Source: Haloarcula japonica DSM 6131
Lineage (GTDB): Archaea; Halobacteriota; Halobacteria; Halobacteriales; Haloarculaceae
Direction: 5' to 3'
Length of the DNA stretch: 64,000 nucleotides
Assembly (NCBI RefSeq): GCF_000336635.1
Contig: NZ_AOLY01000039.1
Location: 398,131 to 462,130 of the forward strand
Below the pieces are notes generated by a model. That model saw only the letters and a program-made list of their open reading frames with translations, searched no databases and was not told where the DNA came from. Made by a program: the position numbers and the translations under genes. Positions 1 to 10,661 of the stretch are shown in pieces (positions within the stretch are counted from its first letter, which is position 1; each line of letters opens with the position of its first letter).

Positions 1-18
1 GATGTGTATAAGAGACAG
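1..18. other. Nextera/Tn5 mosaic-end adapter remnant
   Basis: The window opens with GATGTGTATAAGAGACAG, the known 3' part of the Tn5 mosaic end used in tagmentation libraries. It replaces the expected continuation of cbiL, whose reading frame runs cleanly up to base 19. It is a sequencing artefact at a contig end, not a genomic feature. Confidence 0.95.
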
Positions 19-603
19 GGTCACGACCGTCTCGCCCTGTTCCATGAACAGCCGGCGGCCGTACACCACATCGTAGCCGGCCTCGACCAGTCCCTCGTGG
101 GTGGCCGGCGCGTCGGTCACCTTGAACAGGATCATCCGGTCGGGGCCGGTCGGCGACGCGCCGCGGTCGGCCTCTCGCAGGGCCAGGCTCGACCCCGCAG
201 TGATTTCGACGCCCAGCGCCGTCGCGAACGCGGACATGGCGCTGACACCGGGCACCACTTCGAGGTCGACTTCAGGGTGGAACGCGGCGAGGGTCCGCCG
301 GAGGTGGCCGAAGGTCGAGTAGACGTTCGGGTCCCCGAGCGTGACGAAAGCGGCGTCGCCGTCGCGGGCGGTCGGCGCGATTTCGGCGGCGGCTTCTTTC
401 CAGGCCGTCCGGAGCTTCTCCTCGTCACGTGTCATCGGGAAGTCGAGGTCGCCGATGCGCTCCTCGGGGACATGCTCAGTCGCGACCGACCGCGAGAGCC
501 GCCCCGGCGAGTACACCACATCGGCCGATTCGAGTGCGCGCTTCCCGCGGACAGTCACCAGATCGGGCTGCCCGGGACCGAGACCGATGCCGTAGAGCGT
601 CAT
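19..603 (-). CDS. cbiL: CbiL, cobalt-factor II C20-methyltransferase (3' end missing)
   Basis: This enzyme transfers a methyl group from S-adenosylmethionine to C20 of the corrin ring in anaerobic cobalamin synthesis. Translating the minus strand from the ATG at 603-601 gives a start MTLYGIGLGPGQPDL, the glycine-rich N-terminal motif of tetrapyrrole methylases. It then shows GDPNVYSTFGHL near residue 90 and VPGVSAMSAFA near residue 120, both typical of CbiL/CobI. About 195 codons are present against a usual 220-240, because the contig ends in adapter. The ATG overlaps the stop of cbiT (ATGA), so the two are translationally coupled. The family call is firm from the motifs. Exact substrate preference follows from the cbiT neighbour. 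Confidence 0.93.
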
Positions 604-1205
604 CGGTCACCTCCGTTCGTCGACTCAGTCTCGGTCGGCGACCCGCCGTCGGCGGCAACGTCCTCGCTGGCGCTGCCGACGAGCATGTAGACGGGGTTCT
701 CCGAATTGAAGCTCGTCGCGCCGGCGAGTTCGTAGCCGTGGCTCACCTGGAACTGGACGACCTCCTCCAGAATATCGCGGTCGCGGAAGGCCTCCGTCGC
801 CGCGCCGGCGACTTCGAGCCGCGAGACGTTCATCACGATTCGGTCGACGCCGGTCTCGACCGCGTGGTCGAGGATAGCCTCGTAGTTTCGCGACCCACCG
901 AGGAAGAGGGCATCGGCGTCATCAGGCAAGCCCTCCGGGGCCTCGGCCTCGCGCAGTTCGACATCGGCGTTGATGTCGTTGGCGGCGAGGTTCTTGCGAG
1001 TCACGTCGAGTCGACTGGCTTTCCGTTCGAGCGCAGTGACCCGCCCGGCCCGGCGCGCCGCCGTGATGGTGACGGCACCGGTACAGGACCCGACCTCCGC
1101 GAAGTGGTCGGCCCCGGTGAGAGCGAGTTTGCTGGCGAGGACGGCCCGGACCTCCGGCTTGGTGGGACCGGCCTTCGCGTCGTGTGGGAGCGAGACGCGT
1201 GTCAT
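600..1205 (-). CDS. cbiT: CbiT, cobalt-precorrin-6B C15-methyltransferase (decarboxylating)
   Basis: This is a class I SAM-dependent methyltransferase that methylates C15 and removes the C12 acetate carboxyl during corrin ring synthesis. The protein has about 201 residues, the usual CbiT size. It carries the SAM loop AEVGSCTGAVTITAAR near residue 37, an acidic ALERK strand end, and a VDRIVMNVSRLE segment as in other archaeal CbiT proteins. I chose the ATG at 1205 (MTRVSLPHDAK) over the longer start at 1217, because family members begin near this point. It precedes cbiL with an ATGA overlap. The C-terminal 20 residues are acidic low-complexity, as is common in halophiles. A cobamide operon probably continues beyond the window edge. 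Confidence 0.92.
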   Translation of the reverse strand: MTRVSLPHDAKAGPTKPEVRAVLASKLALTGADHFAEVGSCTGAVTITAARRAGRVTALERKASRLDVTRKNLAANDINADVELREAEAPEGLPDDADALFLGGSRNYEAILDHAVETGVDRIVMNVSRLEVAGAATEAFRDRDILEEVVQFQVSHGYELAGATSFNSENPVYMLVGSASEDVAADGGSPTETESTNGGDR

Positions 1206-1363
1206 CACGCTATACAACTACAGTAGCGCGTAAAACAATTTTGGTTGTATTAGTCCAAGTCGAGATTACAACGGGGTTGGAGACAGGTGCAGAAGCGAGT
1301 CGGCGGGCTGACTGGACGGCAAAGTGAACAAGAAATAGTACGGAACGAGAACCAGGAGCCGGG

Positions 1364-3424
<2,061 letters not shown>

Positions 3425-3629
3425 TACCCACACATCGGGCTGGACGGACTTGAGCCGCGTGGTTCACGTGGCAGTGAGTCCCACAATCATACATTGTAAA
3501 GCTGATAAAACGCTCCCGAAAACGGGGTCTGTTTCAGCCGAACAGGACCGAAAGTAAGCAAATCATTCGGGCCGGGAAGTAAGTGAACGGTCAGCCTGTT
3601 TTATTCTGTTTTATGATTAGATATCTGGT

Positions 3630-4223
3630 ATGGGTAAGACAGACACCGAATCCTCGACTGGGAGAGAGGCCGTACTCAACACTGGCCGCTGGTCGGTCGG
3701 GAACTGGGCAGTTATCGGCGTGTTCTTTCTCCTCACCGTCGTCGGCGTCGCAATGACTGCCGGCTTGTTCGGCCGGAGCCTCACGACGGAAGCAGTTGGC
3801 GGGGACGGGCCAGATGTCATCGTTCCGCTGGCCGTCTTCCTGTACGCGACCCTCGGTGCGCTGGGCTACGTGTTCACCAAGCTGATGACGTCGCTGCAGG
3901 AGTACGACAAATGGAGCGATTTCGAGAACCTCGCCGAGATGGGGATGCGGATTCCCGCGGCGTGGCTTCTGGCCGCCGGGGTGTATCAGTTCGGGAGTCT
4001 CGCAATCGGCTCGTCAGCACTGGAATCGACGCAGTTGGCCACTGGGATTCCGTTCCTCGTCGGACTCTACGTCAATGTCGCGTACGAGTGGCTCGGCGGA
4101 CTGGCCGACCGCCTGCTCGGCCGGCACCCGAACAGAGAGGCGTGGACATCGTCACGCGAGACCGGCAGTGGGTCCACGGATCAGCGACCGGACTCCGGTG
4201 AATCCGTCGGCAGGAACGACTGA
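3630..4223 (+). CDS. Four-segment membrane protein, haloarchaeal, function unknown
   Basis: I do not recognise a function. The 197-residue product has four predicted membrane segments at about residues 26-48, 62-84, 106-130 and 138-156. It has a short basic/polar N-terminus and a hydrophilic tail of about 40 residues rich in Ser, Asp and Arg. A TTTTATGATTAGA stretch lies just ahead of the ATG at 3630, so the transcript is probably nearly leaderless. The preceding gene uvrB is divergent. Coding is convincing from the amphipathic pattern and GC-rich third positions. Confidence 0.75.
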   Translation: MGKTDTESSTGREAVLNTGRWSVGNWAVIGVFFLLTVVGVAMTAGLFGRSLTTEAVGGDGPDVIVPLAVFLYATLGALGYVFTKLMTSLQEYDKWSDFENLAEMGMRIPAAWLLAAGVYQFGSLAIGSSALESTQLATGIPFLVGLYVNVAYEWLGGLADRLLGRHPNREAWTSSRETGSGSTDQRPDSGESVGRND

Positions 4224-4267
4224 CGCGCCGTCATATCGGGTTCTGGATACATGAGTGGAAAGCGGGG

Positions 4268-4879
4268 TCAACAGACCGGCTTCGGGTTCACGCCGAGGTC
4301 CTCAAGCGTCTCGAAGTACTCATCGTAGGCCGTCGAGATGACGTCGATAGCGGCTGCCTCCGCGGCGTCCCAGTCGTCGTCGCTCTCGCACACGGCATCG
4401 AGCAGTTCGGCGGCTTCGTCGCGGAGGTCCACCACGTCGCTGCCGGCGCTGCGGAACGTACTCGCAGTCTGTGGGTCCGCCTGACCGGTGAAGAAGCCAG
4501 TGTACTGCTCTTTGACCTTCTTATCGACGAGCGTCCAGCCGACGAAGCCACCGAGTCGCTCGACCGTCCCGTCAAGGTCGTCAAGCACGTCGTGCATCGC
4601 CGGTGTCCGGTCGGCGGGGTCGGCGTCGATGCTGTCACGCCGCTCGGCCGTTTCGGCCGCCGCGTCGGCAAACAGCGCGGCCGCGTCGTCGTTCGCGTCG
4701 GCGCTCCAGGCATCGAAGGTTTCGTGGGCCGCCTGCTCGCGGGCGGCCGCTGCCGCCAGCACTACGTCCGGTTCCATCTCGCCGCGGGTGTCGGCATAGA
4801 GCGTCTTCGAGGAGCCCAGTCGAGAGAGTTCCGTCTGCTGGTCGTCACGAACTGCGTCGATAAGGTCGGCTGCGGTCAT
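4268..4879 (-). CDS. Ferritin-like/rubrerythrin-type haloarchaeal protein
   Basis: This is a 203-residue, almost all-helical, acidic protein starting MTAADLIDAVRDDQQTELS. The spacing of Glu/Asp and the segment AAAAAREQAAHETFDAW resemble the four-helix ferritin-like proteins annotated as rubrerythrin family in haloarchaea. I do not see a complete di-iron ExxH pair in the usual positions, so a metal-oxidising role is not shown. The longer frame upstream of 4879 runs into the RNase P RNA region and is spurious, which fixes the start at the ATG at 4879-4877. It lies just downstream of rnpB on the same strand, with a gap of about 60 bp. Confidence 0.6.
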   Translation of the reverse strand: MTAADLIDAVRDDQQTELSRLGSSKTLYADTRGEMEPDVVLAAAAAREQAAHETFDAWSADANDDAAALFADAAAETAERRDSIDADPADRTPAMHDVLDDLDGTVERLGGFVGWTLVDKKVKEQYTGFFTGQADPQTASTFRSAGSDVVDLRDEAAELLDAVCESDDDWDAAEAAAIDVISTAYDEYFETLEDLGVNPKPVC

Positions 4880-4937
4880 ACTCTGGCCTGTGGCCGGCGC
4901 GGGCTTGTAACCATCGGACCCGCCGCTAGAAGGCACA

Positions 4938-5368
4938 TGTGGCTGCGGGGAGTAAGCCCCCTTCTGTTCGGGCCAGCATTCGGCTGAGCGGCCACGTCCA
5001 GCGCTTGCGCGCGGCGTCGGACTACCTGTCGACGCGGCCTTGCACCGGTGAGGTTTCGCCGTTCCATCGGTCCGTCGCCGGAGGCGTGGGGCATCGAAGA
5101 TGGCCCACAAAGCGCCCCGGAGTCACCGGGTCGCGACTGCCCTCGGTGGGTTACCTCTCCCTCGCTTTGGCGGCGTGCCACACCGTCTGGTGGAGCACGG
5201 GTCACCTCGCTCGGGATTCGCACACCTCATCGGTCCGGCGACGACGTGTCGTTGCTGTTCCAGCGCCGACGGTCTCCCGCCCCGGGCTTGCGCCCGGTCA
5301 CCTGTCCGACAGGTGGGGGGACTTTCCTCATGGCTTGCGCCACGGGAGCCGGCCTCCCGCTGCCACTC
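4938..5368 (-). ncRNA. rnpB: RNase P RNA
   Basis: This is the catalytic RNA of RNase P, which removes the 5' leader of precursor tRNAs. On the minus strand the 5' part has the conserved GAGGAAAGTC core (CR-I) following GCGCAAGCCAT. Near the 3' end is the partner ACAGAAGGGGGCTTA (CR-V), which forms P4 with it. The ends can pair as P1: TGGCAGCGGGAG near 5365 with CTCCCCGCAGCCA near 4940, with one mismatch and a bulge. The length of about 430 nt fits a type A archaeal RNA. Exact ends are estimated from P1. Reading frames on both strands here are chance consequences of the high GC content. Confidence 0.95.
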
Positions 5369-5689
5369 AACCCTACACTAGTGCGGCGAATAAGGCTTAC
5401 CAACGACCTTTTTCGGCGTCGGGTTCGCGCTTTGCGCGAACCGCTCCTTGAAAAACGTCGATGAAAAAAGCGCGAATCGCAACGCGATTCGCGTGAAACC
5501 GCTCGCTGCGCTCGCGGTATGCTCAGCGACGGCGACTACAAAACTTGTGTCTGATTCTCGGACAGACCTGCCCTTCCCCGAGTCGTGCGACGGAGCGCAC
5601 TCCCGGCCACAGGCAGATACGAAACTGAATCAAAACGCGGACGACCGCACGATTCGTCGAAGATCTAGACGAGATCCCAGCAGTGCGGC
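5369..5689. other. Intergenic stretch with two perfect GC-rich hairpins
   Basis: No gene is seen between nirA and rnpB. It holds two perfect inverted repeats: 5422-5442 (9-bp arms GGTTCGCGC/GCGCGAACC, 3-base loop) and 5471-5493 (10-bp arms CGCGAATCGC/GCGATTCGCG, 3-base loop). A less regular CGCTCGCTGCGCTCGCG element follows at about 5501-5517. The short runs of A near 5450-5468 lie between them. They could act as terminator or processing structures, or be REP-like filler. The rnpB promoter should also lie at the low-numbered end, near 5380-5400. Confidence 0.6.
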
Positions 5690-7453
5690 TCAGTCGTCGG
5701 ACGGCAGCGACTCGCCGGCAGCGTTGGTCGGCGCGGGCGAGGACTGCATGTCGTCGTCCTCTGCGTACGGGTACCACGTCATCTTCGTGTTGTGCATGTA
5801 CGGATCGTCGTAGTCCGTCTCTTCGGGTTCGACCATCTCAGCCAGCGTCTCCTCGTCGCGGTCCTCGACGAAGTCACGGAAGGTCTCGCCGCCCTCACGG
5901 GCGTCCTTGAAGTTGTTGACGAGGTTCTTGATCGCGCCGGGGACTTCGTCGGCCGGGACGCGCATCTCCACCCAGTCGGCGAAGCGTGGGTCGTCGCCGA
6001 GGCCGCCGCCGAGACCGATGTCGAGCGCCTCGACTGGTTCGCCGTCCTTGCGGGTCTTCATCCCGCGCAGGGACACGTCGGCGATCTGGGGCTGGGCGCA
6101 GGAGGCCGTACAGCCCGAGAGGTGGATGTGGAAGTCCTCGTGGTCTTCGGGCAGTTCGACGTTGTCCTTGAGCCAGCGGGCGTAGCGGACCTGACGGTTC
6201 TTCGTCTCGACGATAGAGAGCGAGCAGTACTCCGTGCCCGTACAGGCGATGGAGCCGCGCATGAACGGCGACGGCTCGGGGGAGTAGTTCTCGAGCAGTG
6301 GTTCGCTGGTGAACTCGTCGAGGTTCTCCTCGGGCACGTCGGTGACGATGATGTTCTGGCGCTGGGTCAGTCGGACCTCGCCGGAGCCGTACTCATCGGC
6401 GAGTTCGGCGAGTTCGAGCACGTCGTCGGCACCCATACGGCCGACCAGCACGTTCAGGCCGACGTAGTAGTTGCCGTCCTTCTGCTCGTGGATCCCGACG
6501 TGGTCGTTGTGCCCGTCCTGAGAGCCGGTGTTGTAGCTGTACTGGTCGCGCATGTCCTCGCCGGCAGTCGCCAGCTCGAAGTCGACGTAGTCCTCTTGAA
6601 GGACCGAGCGCATCTTTTCCGGGCCCCACTCGTCCATGAGGAACTTGATGCGGGCGTTGAAGCGGTCCTCGCGGTCGCCGTGGTCGCGGAAGAGCGCGGA
6701 CATGCCGTGAGCGACGTCGGCGGCCTGCTCCGGCGGGACCCACACGTCGATATCGCGAGCGAGGCGCGGTTCCTTACGGGAGAGGCCGCCGCCGATACGG
6801 ACGTTGAAACCGATTTCGCCGTCCTTCTCGGCCGGCTCGAAGGCGAGGTCGTTGATGTCGCCCTGGCCACAGCCCTCGTCACAGCCGGCGATGGCGACCT
6901 TCCACTTGCGCGGGAGGTTCGCGTAGTCGTCGTTGCCCTTGAACGTCTCGTGGAGGTCCTCGGCGACGGACCAGGCGTCGACGTGCTCGTGTTTGTCCTT
7001 GCCGGCGACGGGACAGCCGACGATGTTTCGCCAGGAGTCACCACAGGCCTGCTGGGTGCCCAGACCGACGGCTTCGAGCTTCTCGAAGATCTCCGGGATG
7101 TCCTCAATCTTGATCCAGTGGAGCTGGATGCTTTGGCGAGTCGTCCAGTCACAGTAGGCCTCGCCGAACTCGGGGTTGTCGACGGGACCGGTCGCGTACT
7201 CCTTCGCGACTTCGCCGATGACTTCGAGCTGACCGGGCTTGATGACGCCGTTCGGCGTCCCGATACGCATCATGAAATACGACTCCTGGCCGGAGCGCTG
7301 GTGGTACAGGCCCCACCACTTGAAGCGCTCGAACCAGGCGTCCTGTTCGTCCTCCGGAATGGACTCCCAGCCCTGCTCCGCGAACTCCATCAGATGCTCC
7401 CGTATCTCGTTGCCGTAAACCTCGTCTTTCCATCCTTCGACTTTACTGGGCAT
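5690..7453 (-). CDS. nirA: Ferredoxin-nitrite/sulfite reductase, NirA-like
   Basis: This is a sirohaem and [4Fe-4S] enzyme of the nitrite/sulfite reductase family, which carries out six-electron reduction with ferredoxin. The start is set at MPSKVEGW (7453), giving 587 residues, a normal length. It has the duplicated ferrodoxin-like halves and the cluster/sirohaem cysteines CTGTEYCSLSIVETK (about residue 400) and HLSGCTASCAQPQIADV (about residue 450). The N-terminus closely resembles the assimilatory nitrite reductase of Haloferax (VYGNEIREH, WGLYHQR, ESYFMMRIGTPNG). Nitrite is therefore preferred over sulfite as substrate, but no nitrate reductase or transporter gene lies in this window to confirm it. 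The tail after residue 540 is acidic. Confidence 0.85.
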   Translation of the reverse strand: MPSKVEGWKDEVYGNEIREHLMEFAEQGWESIPEDEQDAWFERFKWWGLYHQRSGQESYFMMRIGTPNGVIKPGQLEVIGEVAKEYATGPVDNPEFGEAYCDWTTRQSIQLHWIKIEDIPEIFEKLEAVGLGTQQACGDSWRNIVGCPVAGKDKHEHVDAWSVAEDLHETFKGNDDYANLPRKWKVAIAGCDEGCGQGDINDLAFEPAEKDGEIGFNVRIGGGLSRKEPRLARDIDVWVPPEQAADVAHGMSALFRDHGDREDRFNARIKFLMDEWGPEKMRSVLQEDYVDFELATAGEDMRDQYSYNTGSQDGHNDHVGIHEQKDGNYYVGLNVLVGRMGADDVLELAELADEYGSGEVRLTQRQNIIVTDVPEENLDEFTSEPLLENYSPEPSPFMRGSIACTGTEYCSLSIVETKNRQVRYARWLKDNVELPEDHEDFHIHLSGCTASCAQPQIADVSLRGMKTRKDGEPVEALDIGLGGGLGDDPRFADWVEMRVPADEVPGAIKNLVNNFKDAREGGETFRDFVEDRDEETLAEMVEPEETDYDDPYMHNTKMTWYPYAEDDDMQSSPAPTNAAGESLPSDD

Positions 7454-7545
7454 AGCTAATGTATTCTTCAACAAGTCTTACAGACTTATACACCACACTT
7501 TGCCGTCAACCGTCTCCCCCACTCCCCGAAACAAGAAATTGTTGC

Positions 7546-7887
7546 CTATTCCCGAGAATGGGAAAGCCGGGTTCGCTTCTCCGGAAAATGGACGCTCTCG
7601 TGGACAACACCGTAGAACTCGCCGGAATCGGGGTCTACGACACGCCCGACGGTTAGCCAGTCGGTAACGCCGCTTTCACCGCAGGCGATGCACTGTCCGG
7701 CTATTCGCGCCTGAATATCCGGGTAATCCACACCCACTTTCACGAACCCTTCAGCAAGGAAATCCGTCGTCTCACACCCACAGAAGTCGCTTCGAGCTAA
7801 CAACCACAGGTCTGAGACGTTCACTTCCCGCGAGTCGTTGACGGAAATCCAGGCCCCGTCGTCGAGCTGGTGAACGTCGGTCGTCAT
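7546..7887 (-). CDS. Small haloarchaeal protein with CxC and CxxC pairs
   Basis: The function is not recognised. The 113-residue product has a CGCE pair near residue 36 and CIACGE near residue 66. This spacing could bind one zinc or iron. The rest reads as a compact alpha/beta domain (GAWISVNDSREVNVSDLWLL, TDWLTVGRVVDPDSGEFYGV). The gene stands alone between nirA and an unrelated small gene on the opposite strand. Confidence 0.65.
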   Translation of the reverse strand: MTTDVHQLDDGAWISVNDSREVNVSDLWLLARSDFCGCETTDFLAEGFVKVGVDYPDIQARIAGQCIACGESGVTDWLTVGRVVDPDSGEFYGVVHESVHFPEKRTRLSHSRE

Positions 7888-8158
7888 TACATCTCATTAG
7901 ATTCCAGAGACACCTGAGGGCATCGGCGGTCGCAAGTATCACCGGGTCGGGTCGAATTCGCCACATTCATGCGGTGAGTACGTCAGATCTTAATGACCCA
8001 CCATTTGTTGGGTTCTGTACGAGATACAAACATATGTTGCCTGTAAGTCGCAGTGCGGGCCAAGCTTACAGGAGAGTCCGTGTTTAAGATAGTGGGGCTG
8101 TTACAAAGGAGTACGACACCACGTGGCGGCCACGCAGGTCGCTGCTGTGACAGAAACG

Positions 8159-8305
8159 ATGACGAACGCACAACAGACCCACGACGACGACGCCGAACGC
8201 GAAGAGCCGACCACAGACCACCTCGACAACGTCGAGGATGGCTGCGGTTGCACAGAAATCTGGGAGCACATGAGCGAAGAGCGCGAGAGCGCCTCTGACG
8301 ACTGA
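8159..8305 (+). CDS. Tiny acidic protein with a CxC motif
   Basis: This is a 48-residue acidic protein starting MTNAQQTHDDDAEREE. Its core DGCGCTEIWEHMSEER has a Cys-x-Cys pair and a short helix. Proteins of this size and core sequence recur in haloarchaea, which supports real coding despite the length. The ATG at 8159 is preferred to a GTG at 8123 because the extension lacks conserved features. No function can be inferred. Confidence 0.6.
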   Translation: MTNAQQTHDDDAEREEPTTDHLDNVEDGCGCTEIWEHMSEERESASDD

Positions 8306-8432
8306 TACAGACTGTTGTGACTGCGTATTAATGCGCCGGCCCGGGTCGGCGAAATCCCGGCATGACTTACAATAGCCTGTATGACATCCCTGTACGGGAT
8401 ACTTTTGTGCGGCGCTCCCCAAACACGTACCG

Positions 8433-9110
8433 ATGCCTGAGGGGCCCGACAATTACGTTCCATCGACCGACCGTGAATCACCGGTCGGTAAACCGGTCAT
8501 CCGCGGGGACCCGGCACTCACTGGCCAGCGACCCGAGGAGGCTATCGAGTTCGATCCCGACGACCCCGAGAGCCTCGAGCTCGCCGCCAGAACGGTCGAG
8601 AAGTTCTCCGAGAACACCGCCGGCGCCGACGACAATGTGTTTATTCTGCGCGGCGCGGCCGCGTGTGCAGCCCTAGTCCGTGGTGAGGGGTCCTACAAGG
8701 CCGCTGCCGAACGGGCCGGCGGGGAGGCGTCGGTCTCGTTCATCCGCAAGTGGTCCCGCGTGCACGATCTCCCGCGATCCGTCCGTATTCACGTCGCCAA
8801 GGGAGAAATCGCGCCGACAGCGGCCAAACACATAGCCAGAGTCTCCGGCGAATCCCGCCTCCTCCTAGCGTGGGCTGCCCTCGATCACGATCTCACCGTC
8901 CGTCAGATCCGATCCGTTGCCAGCAGTGTCAACGACGGCGCGTCCGTAGATGCGGCACTCGCCAGAAACGGGTACGCGCTGGGCGAGTTGCGGACACAAC
9001 TCGACCGCGACGCCTACTGCCGACTCCGCCGGCAGGCTGCACTCGATGGGGCGTCCCCAGGGGAAGTCATCAGCGAGGCTATCGAATCGTACTTCGACGA
9101 CGGACCGTAA
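8433..9110 (+). CDS. Haloarchaeal DUF7119-like protein with ParB/HTH flavour
   Basis: A 225-residue protein without a firm function. The centre (SYKAAAERAGGEASVSFIRKWSRVHDLP and IAPTAAKHIARVSGESRLLLAW) reads like the helix-turn-helix region of ParB-type DNA-binding proteins. The C-terminus (DRDAYCRLRRQAALDGASPGEVISEAIESYF) looks like a ribbon-helix-helix-type tail. It resembles a widely conserved haloarchaeal family, which I believe is DUF7119. It lies directly upstream of tRNA-Lys on the same strand. Confidence 0.65.
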   Translation: MPEGPDNYVPSTDRESPVGKPVIRGDPALTGQRPEEAIEFDPDDPESLELAARTVEKFSENTAGADDNVFILRGAAACAALVRGEGSYKAAAERAGGEASVSFIRKWSRVHDLPRSVRIHVAKGEIAPTAAKHIARVSGESRLLLAWAALDHDLTVRQIRSVASSVNDGASVDAALARNGYALGELRTQLDRDAYCRLRRQAALDGASPGEVISEAIESYFDDGP

Positions 9111-9144
9111 GGTCTTAATCGCCGCTCCCCCGAGCGAATAGCGA

Positions 9145-9218
9145 GGGCCGGTAGCTCAGTTAGGCAGAGCGTCTGGCTTTTAACCAGATGGTCGGGGGTT
9201 CAACTCCCTCCCGGCCCG
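9145..9218 (+). tRNA. tRNA-Lys (UUU anticodon)
   Basis: A complete cloverleaf: acceptor GGGCCGG/CCGGCCC with discriminator G, D-arm GCTCAGTTAGGCAGAGC, anticodon stem-loop TCTGG-CTTTTAA-CCAGA, and T-arm GGGGG-TTCAACT-CCCTC. The anticodon TTT (UUU) reads Lys codons. There is no intron. The 3' half of the gene is partly repeated about 118 bp downstream. Confidence 0.96.
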
Positions 9219-9314
9219 TACAGTGAACCGATGAGCGACGCGAATCGGGCAGGAAGGAATTGAACCCTGCCAGTCGCGCGCAATGAACGAATGTGAGTGA
9301 GCATGTCTTCCTCC

Positions 9315-9329
9315 GGTTCAACTCCCTCC
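9315..9329 (+). repeat. Partial copy of the tRNA-Lys T-arm
   Basis: GGTTCAACTCCCTCC matches exactly bases 9197-9211 of the tRNA-Lys gene. Between the two copies lies a further T-arm-like string on the minus strand (GGGTTCAATTCC, around 9259-9270). The pattern looks like leftover tRNA 3' ends from past integration or tRNA duplication. A chance match of 15 bases this close is unlikely. Confidence 0.5.
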
Positions 9330-9417
9330 GAGCCTGCTGTTTTATCGATAAAAGCGGCGCGACAGTGCATAGCCCGAGACCGGTTAATTTACCACCGAGA
9401 CAGCGAATGTCACCAGT

Positions 9418-9645
9418 ATGGACGGAACTACCGGTACGGTTCAGCGCGTACTTACGCAGCCGTTGCGCCCGCTAGGTGTCACTGTCGGTGTATTGCTCGT
9501 CGTCGCAACACTCGCAGCGGTTGCCGGCACGCCGTGGCAGACACACGCCTCAATGGCAGCGGCGATTGTACAGATGGTTGCGGCGGTCCTGATGAGTGTA
9601 ATCGGTATCGGACTGGCGTACATCACCTGGGCAGCTGACGCGTAA
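9418..9645 (+). CDS. Small two-segment membrane protein
   Basis: A 75-residue protein with two hydrophobic helices at about residues 18-38 and 45-70, linked by a short polar stretch (GTPWQTHAS). It has no catalytic motif. It resembles many small haloarchaeal membrane proteins of unknown role. The ATG at 9418 is the only reasonable start. Confidence 0.65.
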   Translation: MDGTTGTVQRVLTQPLRPLGVTVGVLLVVATLAAVAGTPWQTHASMAAAIVQMVAAVLMSVIGIGLAYITWAADA

Positions 9646-9680
9646 TCCGGTTGTCAAAAAGCCGAAAACAGACGCCGTTG

Positions 9681-10550
9681 TTATCCGCGAACGGGCATAT
9701 ACGCCATCCCTAGCATCAGTACGGCAGCGATGCCTGAAAGGATCGAGATGCCCCAGATGCCGTTCTTGCGCTCGTGGAAGTAGTCCTGCTGGTCGAGTGT
9801 CTCCTGGTACTGACCGTACTGCTGAATCGGGACGATCTGGACGGTGTGGTGGTCGGGGAAGTGAGTGAAGAACCGCCGCTCGTTCAGCGTGACGTTCCCA
9901 CCCTCCGAAAGTTCGACCGTGTTTTCGCGCGCGGCAAACCATTCGAGCGTCGCGCCGCTGTCGGTCACTTCAGAGACCGTGGTCTCCTGGGTGCCGCTGT
10001 CGGTCGCGTACGGGTAGGTATCGCCGGTGGTGAACGACACTGTCTCCGGCTCTGGGAGCCACTCACTTAGCGGGACTTGCGTGTTGTTCGACCGGTAGAC
10101 CACGTACTCAGTCCCGTTCTGGGTTGCCAGCGTGTTCTTGACCGAAGAGTCCTCGGCGAGGAGCGCACTGACATTGATTTCTTCTTCGAGGGTCACCGAA
10201 CTCTCGTTGCTGTCAGTGTGCACGCGGTAGGTGTCGTTCTGGTAGGTCGTCGTGGCGTTGTGCTCTAACGTCGCAGTATACTGTGACGATTCGTTTGTCC
10301 ACGAGAGGTCAGCTGCCATACTGCCACCGCCACCACCGCCGTGGCCGCCACCGCCGCCGCCGGACATGTGGATGTTTGTGGCTGTGTATTCCGTTCCGTC
10401 GACAGTGAACGTACTCTCGTTGGTCAGTTCGGCGTCAGCGTCGAGCGACACCGCCGGCCGCTGACTCTCCGCGACGCCGATGTAGGCGTACGCAGCAACA
10501 CTGATAACGAGGAAGAACGCGAAGTACGCCGCCGCGGCTCGTCGTTGCAT
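9681..10550 (-). CDS. Membrane-anchored extracellular protein with a Gly-rich hinge
   Basis: The function is not recognised. The 289-residue product has an N-terminal membrane segment at about residues 7-26 and a C-terminal one at about 263-285. Between them lies a large outward-facing domain rich in Asn-x-Ser/Thr glycosylation sites (NES, NAT, NVS, NNT, NVT). A glycine/histidine run at about residues 64-77 (GGGGGGHGGGGGG) looks like a flexible linker. The overall plan, two helices with the domain outside, fits a surface protein of a haloarchaeal cell. Confidence 0.7.
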   Translation of the reverse strand: MQRRAAAAYFAFFLVISVAAYAYIGVAESQRPAVSLDADAELTNESTFTVDGTEYTATNIHMSGGGGGGHGGGGGGSMAADLSWTNESSQYTATLEHNATTTYQNDTYRVHTDSNESSVTLEEEINVSALLAEDSSVKNTLATQNGTEYVVYRSNNTQVPLSEWLPEPETVSFTTGDTYPYATDSGTQETTVSEVTDSGATLEWFAARENTVELSEGGNVTLNERRFFTHFPDHHTVQIVPIQQYGQYQETLDQQDYFHERKNGIWGISILSGIAAVLMLGMAYMPVRG

Positions 10551-10661
10551 ATCAGGAGGGTCAGTCGCCGCGCCGTTTAATGATTACTTTTCGAGTGTAT
10601 CGGTACGCTGGTGGCACGGGCCTCTTGTCCCGGCAACGGCGGTGTCGATGTATCGCATCGG

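Noticed and set aside
4-690. Long plus-strand frame over cbiL/cbiT
   Set aside because: It is the antisense shadow of cbiL and cbiT, which show clear family motifs on the minus strand.
4876-5464. Several frames on both strands near 4.9-5.4 kb
   Set aside because: They overlap the RNase P RNA, whose conserved cores and P1 pairing explain the sequence.
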